Below are positions 1 to 8,670 of a stretch of DNA of 64,000 nucleotides, one piece after another. The position numbers and the translations under genes are program-made. Origin of the DNA: Nocardiopsis sp. JB363 (GTDB lineage: Bacteria > Actinomycetota > Actinomycetes > Streptosporangiales > Streptosporangiaceae); contig NZ_FRFF01000169.1 in the NCBI RefSeq assembly GCF_900143625.1, positions 62,001-126,000 on the forward strand. The letters run 5' to 3'. Position 1 is the stretch's first letter. Every line of letters begins with the position of its first letter. A model generated the notes under the pieces. That model saw nothing but the letters and a program-made list of their open reading frames with translations. It did not search any database and was not told where the DNA came from.

Positions 1-326
1 TCAGAGCGGCCTAGCGTGCTGAGAGCGGACCTTGGTCCGTGAGTTCGCCGAAGTGGATCGAGAAGAACGGTGAGCAAGGATGTCGGGCCGAGGACCGGGT
101 CGACATCCCCCGCACACGTAGCCACGGTGTGGTCTGTCCGTCCCAGATCACAACACCCCTGGCCCCACGTGTGTCTCGTGCTCCCTACCGCCCCAACCCC
201 TGTGCCAGAGGGGTCCCTCGGGGATGGATCGGGTGGCCGGGACTCACCACGCGCCGACAGCCGGTCGGATGCGCCCTTCGGTAGATGAGTCGATGTTCCG
301 CACTCATATGAATGAGGGAGGACGGA
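1..326. other. left-edge non-coding stretch
   Basis: I find no coding region here that I can support: frames open at the left edge close within about 14 codons, and the longer open frames on either strand lack an actinomycete-like codon pattern and a ribosome binding site. A small inverted repeat (CGGACC, TT, GGTCCG) lies near position 28. An interrupted CTCAT/ATGAG repeat at about 303-316 sits just before the first gene and overlaps its Shine-Dalgarno region. Confidence 0.5.
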
Positions 327-641
327 GTGGAACAGGCCACACTCGTACGCCGTGCCGTCGAGGACCAGAGCTTCATACGCGACCCCCGGGAGAACGTGGT
401 TCCCCTGCAGGGCCGGCGGGAGCACACGCAGTCAGGCGTGTACACCCCGGTCGAGTTGGGTCACGAAGAGCTCGAACTGCTCGCCGAGATCGCCACCGGT
501 GTCACCACCGAAGTGGCGGCGCGGCACCTTGAGCTCAGTGCTCGGACCCTGCGTCGTCGTATCCGCAACATCTGCGACGTGCTCGGGGTCAACACACCCA
601 TCGAAGCGGTCGTGTGGGCCGCCAGGCGTCAGCTCATCTGA
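327..641 (+). CDS. small LuxR-type helix-turn-helix protein
   Basis: A 104-residue protein whose C-terminal 60 residues form a LuxR/GerE-type HTH: an L-x-E-I-A-x-G-V-T-x-x-V-A-A start, then the recognition stretch S-A-R-T-L-R-R-R-I-R-N, then V-N-T-P-I-E-A-V-V-W-A. No receiver or ligand-binding domain precedes it, only about 40 polar residues, so it is either a stand-alone DNA-binding protein or needs a partner. I chose GTG at 327 because GGGAGGA lies five bases upstream; the ATG at 312 would place that site inside the gene. It stands alone, 119 bp before an acetyltransferase on the same strand. The target is unknown. The family call is firm, the function is not. Confidence 0.75.
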   Translation: MEQATLVRRAVEDQSFIRDPRENVVPLQGRREHTQSGVYTPVELGHEELELLAEIATGVTTEVAARHLELSARTLRRRIRNICDVLGVNTPIEAVVWAARRQLI

Positions 642-760
642 GCCGACCGCTCCCGGGAGACCGGGTGACACATACGGGCATACCGGCCCTGCGCGTCGCG
701 CGTCCCACCGGCGGAAGAGCGTTCCTGCCGACGGTCGTGAAGGCGTAGTCTGGTCCGGCT

Positions 761-1339
761 ATGCCCGTTCGTCATGTCCGGGTGCGTCGGGCGCGTACGT
801 CCGACGTCACCCACATCCGCCGTCTCGTCGACACCTACTCCGTCGACCGCCGAGTGCTCTCCAAGAGCACGGTCAACCTCTTCGAGGACGTCCAGGAGTT
901 CTGGGTGGCCGAGACGGAGGCCGCTTCCGACATCACCGGAGAGACCCCGTCCGACGGAGAGGGACTCGCCGTGGTCGGCTGCGGGGCGCTGCACGTCCTC
1001 TGGGAGGACCTCGCGGAGGTCCGCACGGTCGCGGTCGATCCCGCGCTGCGCGGTTTCGGGGTGGGTCACCGAATCGTGACCGCATTGCTCGACACGGCTC
1101 GCGGACTCGGTGTACGCCGTGTGTTCTGCCTGACATTCGAGACCGGTTTCTTCGCCCAACACGGCTTTGTCCCCATCCAAGGCACTCCGGTCTCCTTCCG
1201 TGTGTACGAGGAACTTCTGCGTTCCTATGACGAGGGCGTGGCGGAATTCCTCGACCTGGAGCGGGTCAAACCGAACACTCTCGGGAACACGAGGATGCTT
1301 GTGCATCTCGCCGAGGAGCCCGTGGGTTCCTCGGGCTAA
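761..1339 (+). CDS. GNAT N-acetyltransferase (amino-acid N-acetyltransferase type)
   Basis: A 192-residue GNAT-fold enzyme. The acetyl-CoA binding motif A is visible as V-R-T-V-A-V-D-P-A-L-R-G-F-G-V-G-H followed by a helix, and the later F-E-T-G-F-F-A-Q-H-G-F stretch is the usual strand/turn before the last helix. The V-x-V-R-R-A-R-T-S-D-V start and overall length match the actinobacterial ArgA-like acetyltransferases (mycobacterial N-acetylglutamate synthase group), which make N-acetylglutamate at the entry to arginine synthesis. That substrate is inferred from family resemblance. There is no arginine operon in the window. A TAGTCT hexamer ends nine bases before the ATG and no clear ribosome binding site is present, so the mRNA may be leaderless. 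Confidence 0.8.
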   Translation: MPVRHVRVRRARTSDVTHIRRLVDTYSVDRRVLSKSTVNLFEDVQEFWVAETEAASDITGETPSDGEGLAVVGCGALHVLWEDLAEVRTVAVDPALRGFGVGHRIVTALLDTARGLGVRRVFCLTFETGFFAQHGFVPIQGTPVSFRVYEELLRSYDEGVAEFLDLERVKPNTLGNTRMLVHLAEEPVGSSG

Positions 1340-1788
1340 AGGAACCGGGTACGGATAGGTGTCCGCTTGCCATACGCTCACAGGCTTCTGGTCGATGTGA
1401 TGGAGAGGTCGAGCGCTTAAGCGCACCGGATGGTAAGGGAGTGGAAGAGGGCGGGTAATGTGTACCTGCGTCCACCGGGGCGGCGGGGTTCGCCGACTAC
1501 CGATGAGGCGATGGGACGCGCACGTTTTCCGGTTCCATCGAGTGGCCGCTCCTCACCTTCCGTCCACGACCCGGTGTGGGGCGTGAACGTTCGATCGGAC
1601 ATTGGTCGCTCAGGGGCTTTGACGAGACCTCTTCGGTACGTCCGGTGTCGAACCGGGGCCAAACGATGTCTATGATGTCTGGTATGCGATTGCCCGGCCC
1701 CACCGGCGCGCCATCCCCCAGGACCGACTCGACACGGAGTCGGGTATTTGCTGCAATAAGTAACAACCAGGAAGGGTAGGCCGCTTCG
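1340..1788. other. 449-bp non-coding stretch
   Basis: I see no convincing gene. It holds a perfect 12-bp palindrome, GCGCTTAAGCGC at 1413-1424, with no obvious partner gene, and the upstream region of the small membrane protein, where AT-richer sequence (TATGAT near 1672 and TATTTG near 1745) could supply a promoter. Confidence 0.5.
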
Positions 1789-2070
1789 ATGGGTGATTTT
1801 TTGTCATCGGTGCTTCCCCCTGGACTGATCGACGTATTGTCCGCGCTCATCCCACCGGTGGTTGTCGCGACCGTCTTCTGTGCCTTCGTCATCAAGCTGC
1901 TCCGTAGGGAGATGGCCCCGAGGCGGATGGATGGAAGCCTGGTCAGCGAGGGTGCCGCCGTGGACGACAGTGCGGGTGACAAGGGCGCGGCCAAGGTCGA
2001 GGAGACCAAGGCGACGAACGAGACGCCGATTACCCAGGATGGGGAACGCGCCGAATCCGACGAGCGTTAG
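1789..2070 (+). CDS. small single-pass membrane protein
   Basis: A 93-residue protein with one hydrophobic helix at about residues 15-38 (rich in V, I, P, A, F) followed by a basic K-L-L-R-R-E patch and a hydrophilic, Glu/Asp/Lys/Thr-rich tail of about 50 residues. The positive-inside pattern puts the tail in the cytoplasm. AGGAAGGG lies about 10 bases before the ATG. I do not recognise a family. It precedes lsr2 by about 215 bp on the same strand, but the gap and the separate AT-rich promoter of lsr2 suggest independent transcription. Confidence 0.7.
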   Translation: MGDFLSSVLPPGLIDVLSALIPPVVVATVFCAFVIKLLRREMAPRRMDGSLVSEGAAVDDSAGDKGAAKVEETKATNETPITQDGERAESDER

Positions 2071-2204
2071 ATACGCTGCCGGTTCGATCCGGCCGTCGAG
2101 ACTCCCCGGTGTCGGGGGACGCCTGCGCGTGGGCCTACTCATGGCCCCGCGCGGATCCGTCGACCCCGAATCCCGGCCTGGTGGGCCACGTCGATTTCAC
2201 CGCG

Positions 2205-2256
2205 TCGGGAATTGTTTTTCGCGTTCCCGCGAGATAGCTTTATATTCAGGTGCTAC
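2205..2256 (+). promoter_or_regulatory. AT-rich lsr2 promoter region
   Basis: An unusually AT-rich island for this genome. It contains a run ATTGTTTTTC, a GGGAA/TTCCC inverted pair and a TATATT hexamer at 2241-2246, about 40 bp before the lsr2 ATG. Lsr2 binds AT-rich DNA, so autoregulation here is plausible; that is inference. No convincing -35 partner was found at normal spacing. Confidence 0.45.
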
Positions 2257-2286
2257 AGACACCTCTCTTCTGAAAGGTTTGATTCC

Positions 2287-2625
2287 ATGGCACAGAAGGT
2301 CCAGGTTTTCCTGGTGGACGACCTCGACGGCGGCGAAGCCGAGGAGACGGTGACGTTCGGCCTCGACGGGTCGACGTACGAAATCGACCTCAGCGCGGAT
2401 AATGCCGGCAAGCTCCGTGAGGCTCTTAGCTCGTTCGTCGAGGCTTCTCGTAAGGCCCCCGCGAAGCAGGGTCGTGGTGGCGCCCGGCGTGGAAGCCGGA
2501 ATGCCCCCAGCCGCGAGCGCAGCGCCGAGATTCGTGCATGGGCGAAGGCCGCCGGGAAGCCGGTCAATGAGCGTGGCCGTATCCCCGCTGCCATCGTCGC
2601 CGAATATGAGGCCATCAAGGGTTAG
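2287..2625 (+). CDS. lsr2: Lsr2 nucleoid-associated xenogeneic silencer
   Basis: A 112-residue Lsr2 protein. The N-terminal dimerisation domain (about residues 1-60) has the family start M-A-Q-K-V-Q-V-F-L-V-D-D-L-D-G and V-T-F-G-L-D-G-x-x-Y-E-I-D-L. A basic Gly/Arg linker leads to the DNA-binding domain with I-R-A-W-A-K-A-A-G-x-x-V-N-E-R-G-R-I-P; the R-G-R loop is the AT-hook-like element that enters the minor groove of AT-rich DNA. The protein bridges DNA and silences horizontally acquired and specialised-metabolism genes in actinobacteria. I chose ATG 2287, with GAAAGG about 10 bases upstream; the longer in-frame extension from 2212 is not family-like. Confidence 0.96.
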   Translation: MAQKVQVFLVDDLDGGEAEETVTFGLDGSTYEIDLSADNAGKLREALSSFVEASRKAPAKQGRGGARRGSRNAPSRERSAEIRAWAKAAGKPVNERGRIPAAIVAEYEAIKG

Positions 2626-2658
2626 GTTTGCCGCCGGCCCGGGACCGCCGAAATGTTG

Positions 2659-2685
2659 TCAGGTCTTGATCGAATTTCGACCTGA
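2659..2685 (+). terminator. weak hairpin after lsr2
   Basis: TCAGGTC and GACCTGA pair perfectly over 7 bp around a 13-base loop, starting 34 bases after the lsr2 stop. There is no T-run, so termination is only a possibility. Confidence 0.35.
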
Positions 2686-2951
2686 GTCCCGCCGACGTCG
2701 CACCCGATCCTCCGGCAAGCCCCGGTCCGTCATCGAACGGGCCGTGACCCGCCGGATTCAGGGGATAACGGGGTAGGCGAGGGTTGTCGGCGGAATCGGG
2801 TGGAGCCGCCCGGTCGTGAGCGCCAAGCCGGTGCGGAGACCGTTCGTTGGAGGACACCCCGCGACGCGGGCACGCGGTCCCCGCTCCTGTTTGGCCCGGC
2901 CTCGACGCACTCCGATCCTGTGAGCCGACCGCGCTTTCGGTGGTCCGGTGC

Positions 2952-2977
2952 GCGGCGGCCCCACAGCGGGCCGCCGC
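2952..2977. terminator. GC-rich hairpin in lsr2-clpC gap
   Basis: GCGGCGGCCC and GGGCCGCCGC form a perfect 10-bp stem around a 6-base loop, followed by TTCC. It lies 327 bases after the lsr2 stop and could be a back-up terminator. No other role is visible. Confidence 0.4.
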
Positions 2978-3065
2978 TTCCGTGATCGGGCACCGAGCCG
3001 GTCGGGATCGGACGCATCGACATCCGCGGACCAATTCCGTCTCGAAGAACAACACGCTTCGGCTT

Positions 3066-3154
3066 GTTCGCTAAGAGCCGATAATGGAGCTAACGCACGT
3101 GCGGCCCGGGCACTCTCGTGATGGATGGGATGCTCGGGCCGTTCGCCTTCGGCG
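3066..3154 (+). promoter_or_regulatory. two ClgR-type boxes upstream of clpC
   Basis: GTTCGC-TAAGA-GCC at 3066-3079 and GTTCGC-CTTCG-GCG at 3141-3154. The published Streptomyces ClgR site is GTTCGC-N5-GCG and the corynebacterial form is CGC-Y-N-A-N-R-GCG. The second box matches the first form exactly; the first box fits the second form except its last base. A GATAAT hexamer follows the first box. ClgR activates clp protease genes in actinobacteria, so control of clpC is the natural reading. Confidence 0.5.
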
Positions 3155-3403
3155 TACAGGGAAATCTGACGCGGCAATTGGTAGTTGGATGTTGGGTGAA
3201 CGCCCTATCGTCGGGGAAAGTCTCTGACACGGACGGCTGCGGTCGGTCGTGCGGAGATGTTCGTCCGAGCCGGCCACGGTCGGTGAGGCCGGGCGGTGCG
3301 ACAGTGCTCCCCGGGGCGGCTATCCCTGTGGGGCCTATATGCGGAAGAGTCGGGTCGGTATTGACCGTCCCTGCCTGACCGCTCTGTAGAGGAGCGACGA
3401 GAC

Positions 3404-5908
3404 ATGTTCGAGAGGTTTACCGACCGCGCGAGGCGAGTGGTGGTTCTGGCTCAGGAAGAAGCCAGGATGCTCAACCACAACTACATCGGTACGGAGCACA
3501 TCCTGCTCGGCCTCATCCACGAGGGTGAGGGTGTCGCCGCCAAGGCCCTGGAAAGTCTTGGCATCAGCCTCGAAGCGGTTCGGCAGCAGGTAGAGGAGAT
3601 CATCGGCCAGGGCCAACAGGCTCCGTCGGGACACATCCCCTTCACCCCTCGGGCCAAGAAGGTCCTCGAGCTGTCGCTGCGCGAGGCGCTTCAGCTCGGT
3701 CACAACTACATCGGTACCGAGCACATACTGCTGGGCCTGATCCGCGAGGGCGAGGGCGTCGCCGCCCAGGTCCTCGTGAAGCTGGGCGCCGACCTCAACC
3801 GGGTCCGCCAGCAGGTCATCCAGCTGCTGCACGGCTACCAGGGCAAGGAGCCGCAGGCCACCGGAGCCTCCTCCGAGTCCACACCCTCCACCTCGCTGGT
3901 GCTGGACCAGTTCGGCCGCAACCTGACGCAGGCCGCGCGCGAGTCCAAGCTCGACCCGGTCATCGGTCGCGACAACGAGATCGAGCGGGTCATGCAGGTC
4001 CTGTCCCGCAGGACCAAGAACAACCCGGTCCTCATCGGTGAGCCCGGCGTCGGTAAGACGGCGGTCGTCGAGGGACTGGCGCAGAAGATCGTCAAGGGGG
4101 AGATCCCCGAGACGCTCAAGGACAAGCAGGTGTACACCCTCGACCTGGGCGCCCTGGTCGCGGGAAGCCGCTACCGCGGTGACTTCGAGGAGCGCCTCAA
4201 GAAGGTGCTCAAGGAGATCCGGACCCGCGGTGACATCATCCTCTTCATCGACGAGCTGCACACGCTGGTCGGCGCGGGGGCGGCGGAAGGTGCCATAGAC
4301 GCCGCTTCCATCCTGAAGCCCATGCTGGCCCGGGGTGAGCTCCAGACCATCGGTGCGACCACGCTCGACGAGTACCGCAAGTACCTGGAGAAGGATGCCG
4401 CGCTGGAGCGACGCTTCCAGCCGATCCAGGTGGACGAGCCCACCACCAAGCACACCATCGAGATCCTCAAGGGGCTGCGCGACCGGTACGAGGCCCACCA
4501 CCGGGTCTCCATCACCGACAGCGCCCTCGTGGCCGCCGCGCAGCTCGCGGACCGCTACATCAGCGACCGCTTCCTGCCGGACAAGGCGATCGACCTCATC
4601 GACGAGGCCGGTTCGCGGATGCGCATCCGTCGGATGACCGCTCCGCCGGACCTGCGCGAGTTCGACGAGAAGATCGCCAAGGTGCGCCGCGACAAGGAAT
4701 CGGCCATCGACGAGCAGGACTTCGAGAAGGCCGCGTCCCTACGCGACGACGAGAAGCAGCTGCTCAACAAGAAGGCGCAGCGGGAGAAGGAGTGGAAGGC
4801 CGGCGACATGGATGTCGTGGCCGAGGTCGACGAGGAGCTCATCGCCGAGGTCCTGGCCGCCTCCACCGGCATCCCGGTCTTCAAGCTGACCGAGGAGGAG
4901 AGCTCTCGCCTGCTGCGCATGGAGGACGAGCTGCACCGCCGGGTCATCGGCCAGGAGGACGCCATCAAGGCGCTCTCGCAGGCCATCCGACGGACCCGTG
5001 CGGGTCTGAAGGACCCCAAGCGTCCCGGTGGTTCGTTCATCTTCGCCGGTCCGTCCGGTGTGGGTAAGACCGAGCTGTCCAAGACCCTCGCGGAGTTCCT
5101 CTTCGGGGACGAGGACTCGCTGATCCAGCTCGACATGTCCGAGTTCATGGAGAAGCACACCGTTTCGCGGCTGTTCGGCTCGCCTCCCGGCTACGTCGGT
5201 TACGAAGAGGGTGGCCAGCTCACCGAGAAGGTGCGTCGCAAGCCGTTCTCCGTGGTCCTGTTCGACGAGATCGAGAAGGCCCACAGCGACATCTTCAACT
5301 CGCTCCTGCAGGTGCTGGAAGAAGGTCGTCTCACCGACGCCCAGGGTCGCAACATCGACTTCAAGAACACGGTCATCATCATGACGACCAACCTGGGTAC
5401 GCGGGACATCTCCAAGGGCCAGGCCATGGGCTTCGCCAAGGAGGACGACGCCAACACCAACTACGAGCGGATGAAGGCCAAGGTCAACGAGGAGCTGAAG
5501 ACCAACTTCCGGCCTGAGTTCCTCAACCGTGTGGACGACGTCATCGTCTTCCACCAGTTGACCCAGAAGGAGATCTTCCAGATCGTCGACCTGATGATCA
5601 CGAGCCTGGACGGCCGGCTCAAGGAGAGGGACATGGGCATCGAGCTTCGGCCGAGTGCCAAGAAGGTCCTCTCCGAGCGCGGGTTCGACCCGGTGCTGGG
5701 CGCGCGGCCGCTGCGTCGCACGATCCAGCGGGAGATCGAGGACCAGCTGTCCGAGAAGATCCTGTTCGGCGACCTCAAGGCCGGCCAGATCGTGGTGATC
5801 GACGCCGAGGGCGAGGGCACGGACGCCAAGTTCACCTTCAAGGGTGTGCCGAAGCCCGCCGAGGTTCCGGACACCCCCGAGGTGGAGTCCGCCGCCAAGG
5901 GCGAGTAA
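3404..5908 (+). CDS. clpC: ClpC AAA+ unfoldase of the Clp protease
   Basis: An 834-residue class I Hsp100 ATPase that unfolds substrates and feeds them to ClpP. The N domain carries two Clp-N repeats (each with L-N/G-H-N-Y-I-G-T-E-H-I-L-L-G-L-I), then AAA+ domain 1 with Walker A G-E-P-G-V-G-K-T and Walker B L-F-I-D-E-L-H, a UVR-type middle region (D-F-E-K-A-A-S-L-R-D), and AAA+ domain 2 with G-P-S-G-V-G-K-T and V-V-L-F-D-E-I-E-K-A-H. The M-G-F tripeptide after T-T-N-L-G-T lies where the ClpP-docking loop is expected. The length is normal. GAGGAG lies about 9 bases before the ATG. It is monocistronic, with a strong terminator right after it and ClgR-type boxes upstream. Confidence 0.97.
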   Translation: MFERFTDRARRVVVLAQEEARMLNHNYIGTEHILLGLIHEGEGVAAKALESLGISLEAVRQQVEEIIGQGQQAPSGHIPFTPRAKKVLELSLREALQLGHNYIGTEHILLGLIREGEGVAAQVLVKLGADLNRVRQQVIQLLHGYQGKEPQATGASSESTPSTSLVLDQFGRNLTQAARESKLDPVIGRDNEIERVMQVLSRRTKNNPVLIGEPGVGKTAVVEGLAQKIVKGEIPETLKDKQVYTLDLGALVAGSRYRGDFEERLKKVLKEIRTRGDIILFIDELHTLVGAGAAEGAIDAASILKPMLARGELQTIGATTLDEYRKYLEKDAALERRFQPIQVDEPTTKHTIEILKGLRDRYEAHHRVSITDSALVAAAQLADRYISDRFLPDKAIDLIDEAGSRMRIRRMTAPPDLREFDEKIAKVRRDKESAIDEQDFEKAASLRDDEKQLLNKKAQREKEWKAGDMDVVAEVDEELIAEVLAASTGIPVFKLTEEESSRLLRMEDELHRRVIGQEDAIKALSQAIRRTRAGLKDPKRPGGSFIFAGPSGVGKTELSKTLAEFLFGDEDSLIQLDMSEFMEKHTVSRLFGSPPGYVGYEEGGQLTEKVRRKPFSVVLFDEIEKAHSDIFNSLLQVLEEGRLTDAQGRNIDFKNTVIIMTTNLGTRDISKGQAMGFAKEDDANTNYERMKAKVNEELKTNFRPEFLNRVDDVIVFHQLTQKEIFQIVDLMITSLDGRLKERDMGIELRPSAKKVLSERGFDPVLGARPLRRTIQREIEDQLSEKILFGDLKAGQIVVIDAEGEGTDAKFTFKGVPKPAEVPDTPEVESAAKGE

Positions 5909-5936
5909 GGACATCACCCGGCCGTGCGCCGGTGTG

Positions 5937-5968
5937 AACGGGGGCATCCCTTCGGGGGTGCCCCCGTT
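5937..5968 (+). terminator. clpC terminator
   Basis: AACGGGGGCA and TGCCCCCGTT pair perfectly, extended inward by TCCC/GGGG around a TTCG loop. It starts 28 bases after the clpC stop. Confidence 0.85.
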
Positions 5969-6007
5969 GTCGTGTCCGGGAGGAGGGCCGCGGGGTAGGG
6001 TTCCTCA

Positions 6008-6883
6008 GTGTCTTCTCCCCATGATCCTCGCCAGGGCGGCCCTCAGCCGCCTCAGGAACCGTTCTCCGGCCCCCATCCACCCCAGGGTCCGTACGGCGCT
6101 CCCATGTACCAGGGGCCGCCTCAGGAGGGCCCTCCTCAGGGTCCGCCACCCCCGGGCACCCCGCCCCAAGGGCCTCCGCCGGGATATCCCCCTCAAGGTC
6201 CCCCGCCCGGGTACCCGCCGGCCGGTGGGTACGGATACCCGCACCAGGGGCCGCCGCGCAAGCGGGGCGGCGCGCTGCCCTGGGTGATCGGTGGAAGCGT
6301 TCTCGCCATCGTCCTGATCGGTGCCATGGGGCTCGGGCTCTGGTGGGTCTCGGGCGGTGCCGGCGACGCCGATTCGGGTGCGAGTGGCCCGGGCGAGGGC
6401 GGCTCGGGCGAGGTCCAGGTCTTCGAGGGCCTGTCCGCCGAGCACGTGGACCCCGGTGAGTCCGTCGACTACGCGCAGCAGCCTCCGGTGGGCGGCGATC
6501 ACTACCCCTTCTGGCAGAACTGCGGCGTCTACGACGAGCCGGTGCTGACCGAGGCCGCGGTCCACTCCCTGGAACACGGCACGGTCTGGATCACCTACGA
6601 CCCGTCGCTGGACCCCGACCAGGTCGAACAGCTGGCGTCCTACCACTCGCCCGGGTCGTACGTCCTGGTCAGCCCGATGGAGGACCTGCCCGCGTCGATC
6701 GTTGCCTCGGCCTGGGGCGCCCAGATCCAGTTGGAGGACGCCTCGGACGAGCGGATCGGCGACTTCCTACGGGAGTACGAACAGAGCCCCGCGGCCCCCG
6801 AACCGGGTGCGCCGTGCAGCGGCGCCTACGACGGCACCGGGGCCGACTTCGACCCCGAGACCGTCGACGCCCGGATGAACTGA
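6008..6883 (+). CDS. proline-rich membrane protein with DUF3105 domain
   Basis: A 291-residue protein. Residues 1-85 are a low-complexity Pro/Gly/Gln region that should be cytoplasmic; residues about 95-118 form a transmembrane helix (W-V-I-G-G-S-V-L-A-I-V-L-I-G); the extracytoplasmic remainder is a DUF3105 domain with the hallmark V-G-G-D-H-Y-P-F-W-Q-N-C-G and S-L-E-H-G-T-V-W-I-T-Y. Conserved His and Cys residues in these motifs hint at metal binding, but no function is established for the family. The start is GTG 6008, with only a weak GTAGGG upstream. The gene converges on mutY with 37 bp between the stops. Confidence 0.8.
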   Translation: MSSPHDPRQGGPQPPQEPFSGPHPPQGPYGAPMYQGPPQEGPPQGPPPPGTPPQGPPPGYPPQGPPPGYPPAGGYGYPHQGPPRKRGGALPWVIGGSVLAIVLIGAMGLGLWWVSGGAGDADSGASGPGEGGSGEVQVFEGLSAEHVDPGESVDYAQQPPVGGDHYPFWQNCGVYDEPVLTEAAVHSLEHGTVWITYDPSLDPDQVEQLASYHSPGSYVLVSPMEDLPASIVASAWGAQIQLEDASDERIGDFLREYEQSPAAPEPGAPCSGAYDGTGADFDPETVDARMN

Positions 6884-6920
6884 CCTCGCCGGCAGCGGTC
6901 CTTCGCCACGTTCCGGGCGT

Positions 6921-7796
6921 TCAGCCGGGGAGGGCGAAGCGGCCGTCGTCGAGGGGGTCGACCAGACCGTCGTCGATGAGGGCGTCCAGGGCGCGTTCAC
7001 GTTGGACGTGGTCGTCCCACACGGCGTCCAAGGCCGGCTTCGCGACGGGCTCCATGGAGTCGCGCAGGACGGCCAGGAGCTTGCCGCGCACCTGACGGTC
7101 GGTCCCCGCGTAGGTCTGTCCGCGCCGAGGCGGGCCGTCGTAGGCGGGACGGCCGGCCAGCCGCCAGGCGCACTGCCCGGCGATGGGGCAGTCGGCGCAG
7201 CGAGGGGCGCGGGCCGTGCACACCAACGCGCCCAGCTCCATCACGGCCACGCCCCAGCGGGCCGCGACCGAGGGCAGGGCCGGAAGCAGTGACTCGGCGA
7301 GGGCGGTCTCCACCTTGGTCTGGGTTTTCGGCGGGTACTCGATACCGGTTTCGGCCCTGGCCAGGACACGCCGAACGTTGGTGTCCAGAATGGCGTGCCG
7401 CTGCCCGTAAGCGAAGCTCGCCACCGCCGCCGCGGTGTAGGCACCGATGCCCGGCAGGGACAGCAGGGTGGTGTGGTCGTCGGGCACCTCGCCGTCGTAC
7501 TCCTCGGTGATGGCGACCGCGCAGGCGTGCAGACGCAGGGCACGGCGCGGGTAGCCCAGCCGGTTCCACATGCGCACGGCCTCACCTGAGGGCTCTTTCG
7601 CCAGGTGAGCCGGGGTGGGCCAGCGTTCCATCCATGCTTCCCAGGCGGGGAGGACCCGGACGACCGGGGTCTGCTGGAGCATGATCTCGCTGACCAGGAT
7701 GGACCAAGGGGAGGCGTCGGGACGACGCCAGGGAAGGTCTCGGGCGTTGGTCTCGTACCACGCCAGAATCGGGGTGCTGTAAGGGTTATCGCTCAT
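6921..7796 (-). CDS. mutY: MutY A/G-specific adenine DNA glycosylase
   Basis: A 291-residue HhH-GPD glycosylase that removes adenine mispaired with 8-oxoguanine. Residues 31-43 read W-S-I-L-V-S-E-I-M-L-Q-Q-T with catalytic Glu37; the helix-hairpin-helix is L-P-G-I-G-A-Y-T; the catalytic Asp is D138 in L-D-T-N-V-R-R-V. Both match E. coli numbering, which supports the ATG at 7796 over the one at 7838. The [4Fe-4S] ligands are C193, C200, C203 and C209. The C-terminal part is shorter than in E. coli (about 350 residues), so the MutT-like 8-oxoG recognition domain is reduced, as is common in actinobacteria. No clear ribosome binding site precedes the start. Confidence 0.93.
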   Translation of the reverse strand: MSDNPYSTPILAWYETNARDLPWRRPDASPWSILVSEIMLQQTPVVRVLPAWEAWMERWPTPAHLAKEPSGEAVRMWNRLGYPRRALRLHACAVAITEEYDGEVPDDHTTLLSLPGIGAYTAAAVASFAYGQRHAILDTNVRRVLARAETGIEYPPKTQTKVETALAESLLPALPSVAARWGVAVMELGALVCTARAPRCADCPIAGQCAWRLAGRPAYDGPPRRGQTYAGTDRQVRGKLLAVLRDSMEPVAKPALDAVWDDHVQRERALDALIDDGLVDPLDDGRFALPG

Positions 7797-7859
7797 CTTT
7801 AACGACAAATCGGCGGGTTGAGTAGGTGGGTGGCGCACAAAACCGCAATACTACGGCCC

Positions 7860-8621
7860 ATGGCGTCAAGTACCGGACACACAGCACCTGTCAGCAAGGA
7901 CATCTACTGGAGGCGCCGGGCCTTCGTGCTGATCGGCGTGCTGTTGGTGTTCGCGCTGATCGCCTATGCCTGTAGCCCTTCGGAGAGCGAGAACACCTCG
8001 GACAGCAACCAGGCGGGTGTCGAGGATCCCTCGCCCTCTCCCAGTGTGCCCGAGGAGGAGCCGTCCGAGGACGCTTCCGAGGAACCCGAGGAGGACGCCT
8101 CCCCGTCACCGTCCGCCGAACCCTCCGAGGGTGAGGACGAGGAAGGCGACGAGGAGTCGGAGGAGGAGGGTTCCTCCGGCGGGGGCTCGGCCGACGCCGC
8201 CGCGCCGGAGAAGCCCGAGGACCCCTGCCGTCCGCAGGACGTGGTGGTCTCCTTCGACTTCTCCGAGGCCGATCAGGAGGTGTACGGGGCCGACACCGAC
8301 CCCGGGTTCAAGGTCTCCGTGGTCAACGTCGGCGAACAGACCTGCACCGTGGACGTGGGTCCGGAGGCGCTCGAACTGATCGTGCACTCCGGCGAGGACC
8401 GCGTCTACTCCACGGCGGACTGCGTGGAGGGCAAGGCCTCCCAGGAACGCCAGCTGGAGCAGGGCCGCCCGCACGACTACTCGATCACCTGGGAGCGGGA
8501 CCGTTCCTTCACCGACTGCCGGTCGACCTCGTCACAGGCGCAGGCCGGTTGGTACAAGGCCAACCTCCGGGGCGACATCGTGGGCGGCGTGGACCAACTG
8601 GTCTTCCAGCTCAAGGCCTGA
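7860..8621 (+). CDS. acidic membrane-anchored extracytoplasmic protein
   Basis: A 253-residue protein. A short cytoplasmic segment with W-R-R-R leads into one transmembrane helix (about residues 22-38), then some 75 residues very rich in Ser, Pro, Glu and Asp that look like a wall-spanning spacer, then a C-terminal domain of about 125 residues with a beta-rich pattern and four cysteines, probably two disulfides. I do not recognise the domain; it loosely resembles secreted beta-sandwich DUF4232-type domains. The ATG at 7860 has no Shine-Dalgarno but an AATACT hexamer lies just upstream, so the transcript may be leaderless; an in-frame TTG at 7818 is the alternative. It is divergent from mutY with 63 bp between starts. 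Confidence 0.65.
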   Translation: MASSTGHTAPVSKDIYWRRRAFVLIGVLLVFALIAYACSPSESENTSDSNQAGVEDPSPSPSVPEEEPSEDASEEPEEDASPSPSAEPSEGEDEEGDEESEEEGSSGGGSADAAAPEKPEDPCRPQDVVVSFDFSEADQEVYGADTDPGFKVSVVNVGEQTCTVDVGPEALELIVHSGEDRVYSTADCVEGKASQERQLEQGRPHDYSITWERDRSFTDCRSTSSQAQAGWYKANLRGDIVGGVDQLVFQLKA

Positions 8622-8670
8622 GCGGGGACGCGGACCACACCGGTTTCCGCAAACTCCAGGACTCTTCGTC

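Larger units (their letters stand above)
2626..3403. other. 778-bp non-coding stretch between lsr2 and clpC
   Basis: No open frame on either strand looks coding. The stretch holds a weak hairpin just after lsr2, a GC-rich 10-bp hairpin at 2952-2977, and two ClgR-type boxes at 3066-3079 and 3141-3154 with a GATAAT hexamer at 3080-3085. From that hexamer the clpC leader would be about 310 bases long. Confidence 0.55.

Noticed and set aside
1413..1424. Perfect palindrome GCGCTTAAGCGC
   Set aside because: Short, no second copy nearby and not positioned at a promoter I can identify; may be chance.
2626..3403. Several open frames of 60-146 codons on both strands in the lsr2-clpC gap
   Set aside because: They overlap one another, lack ribosome binding sites and family resemblance, and are expected by chance in GC-rich DNA.
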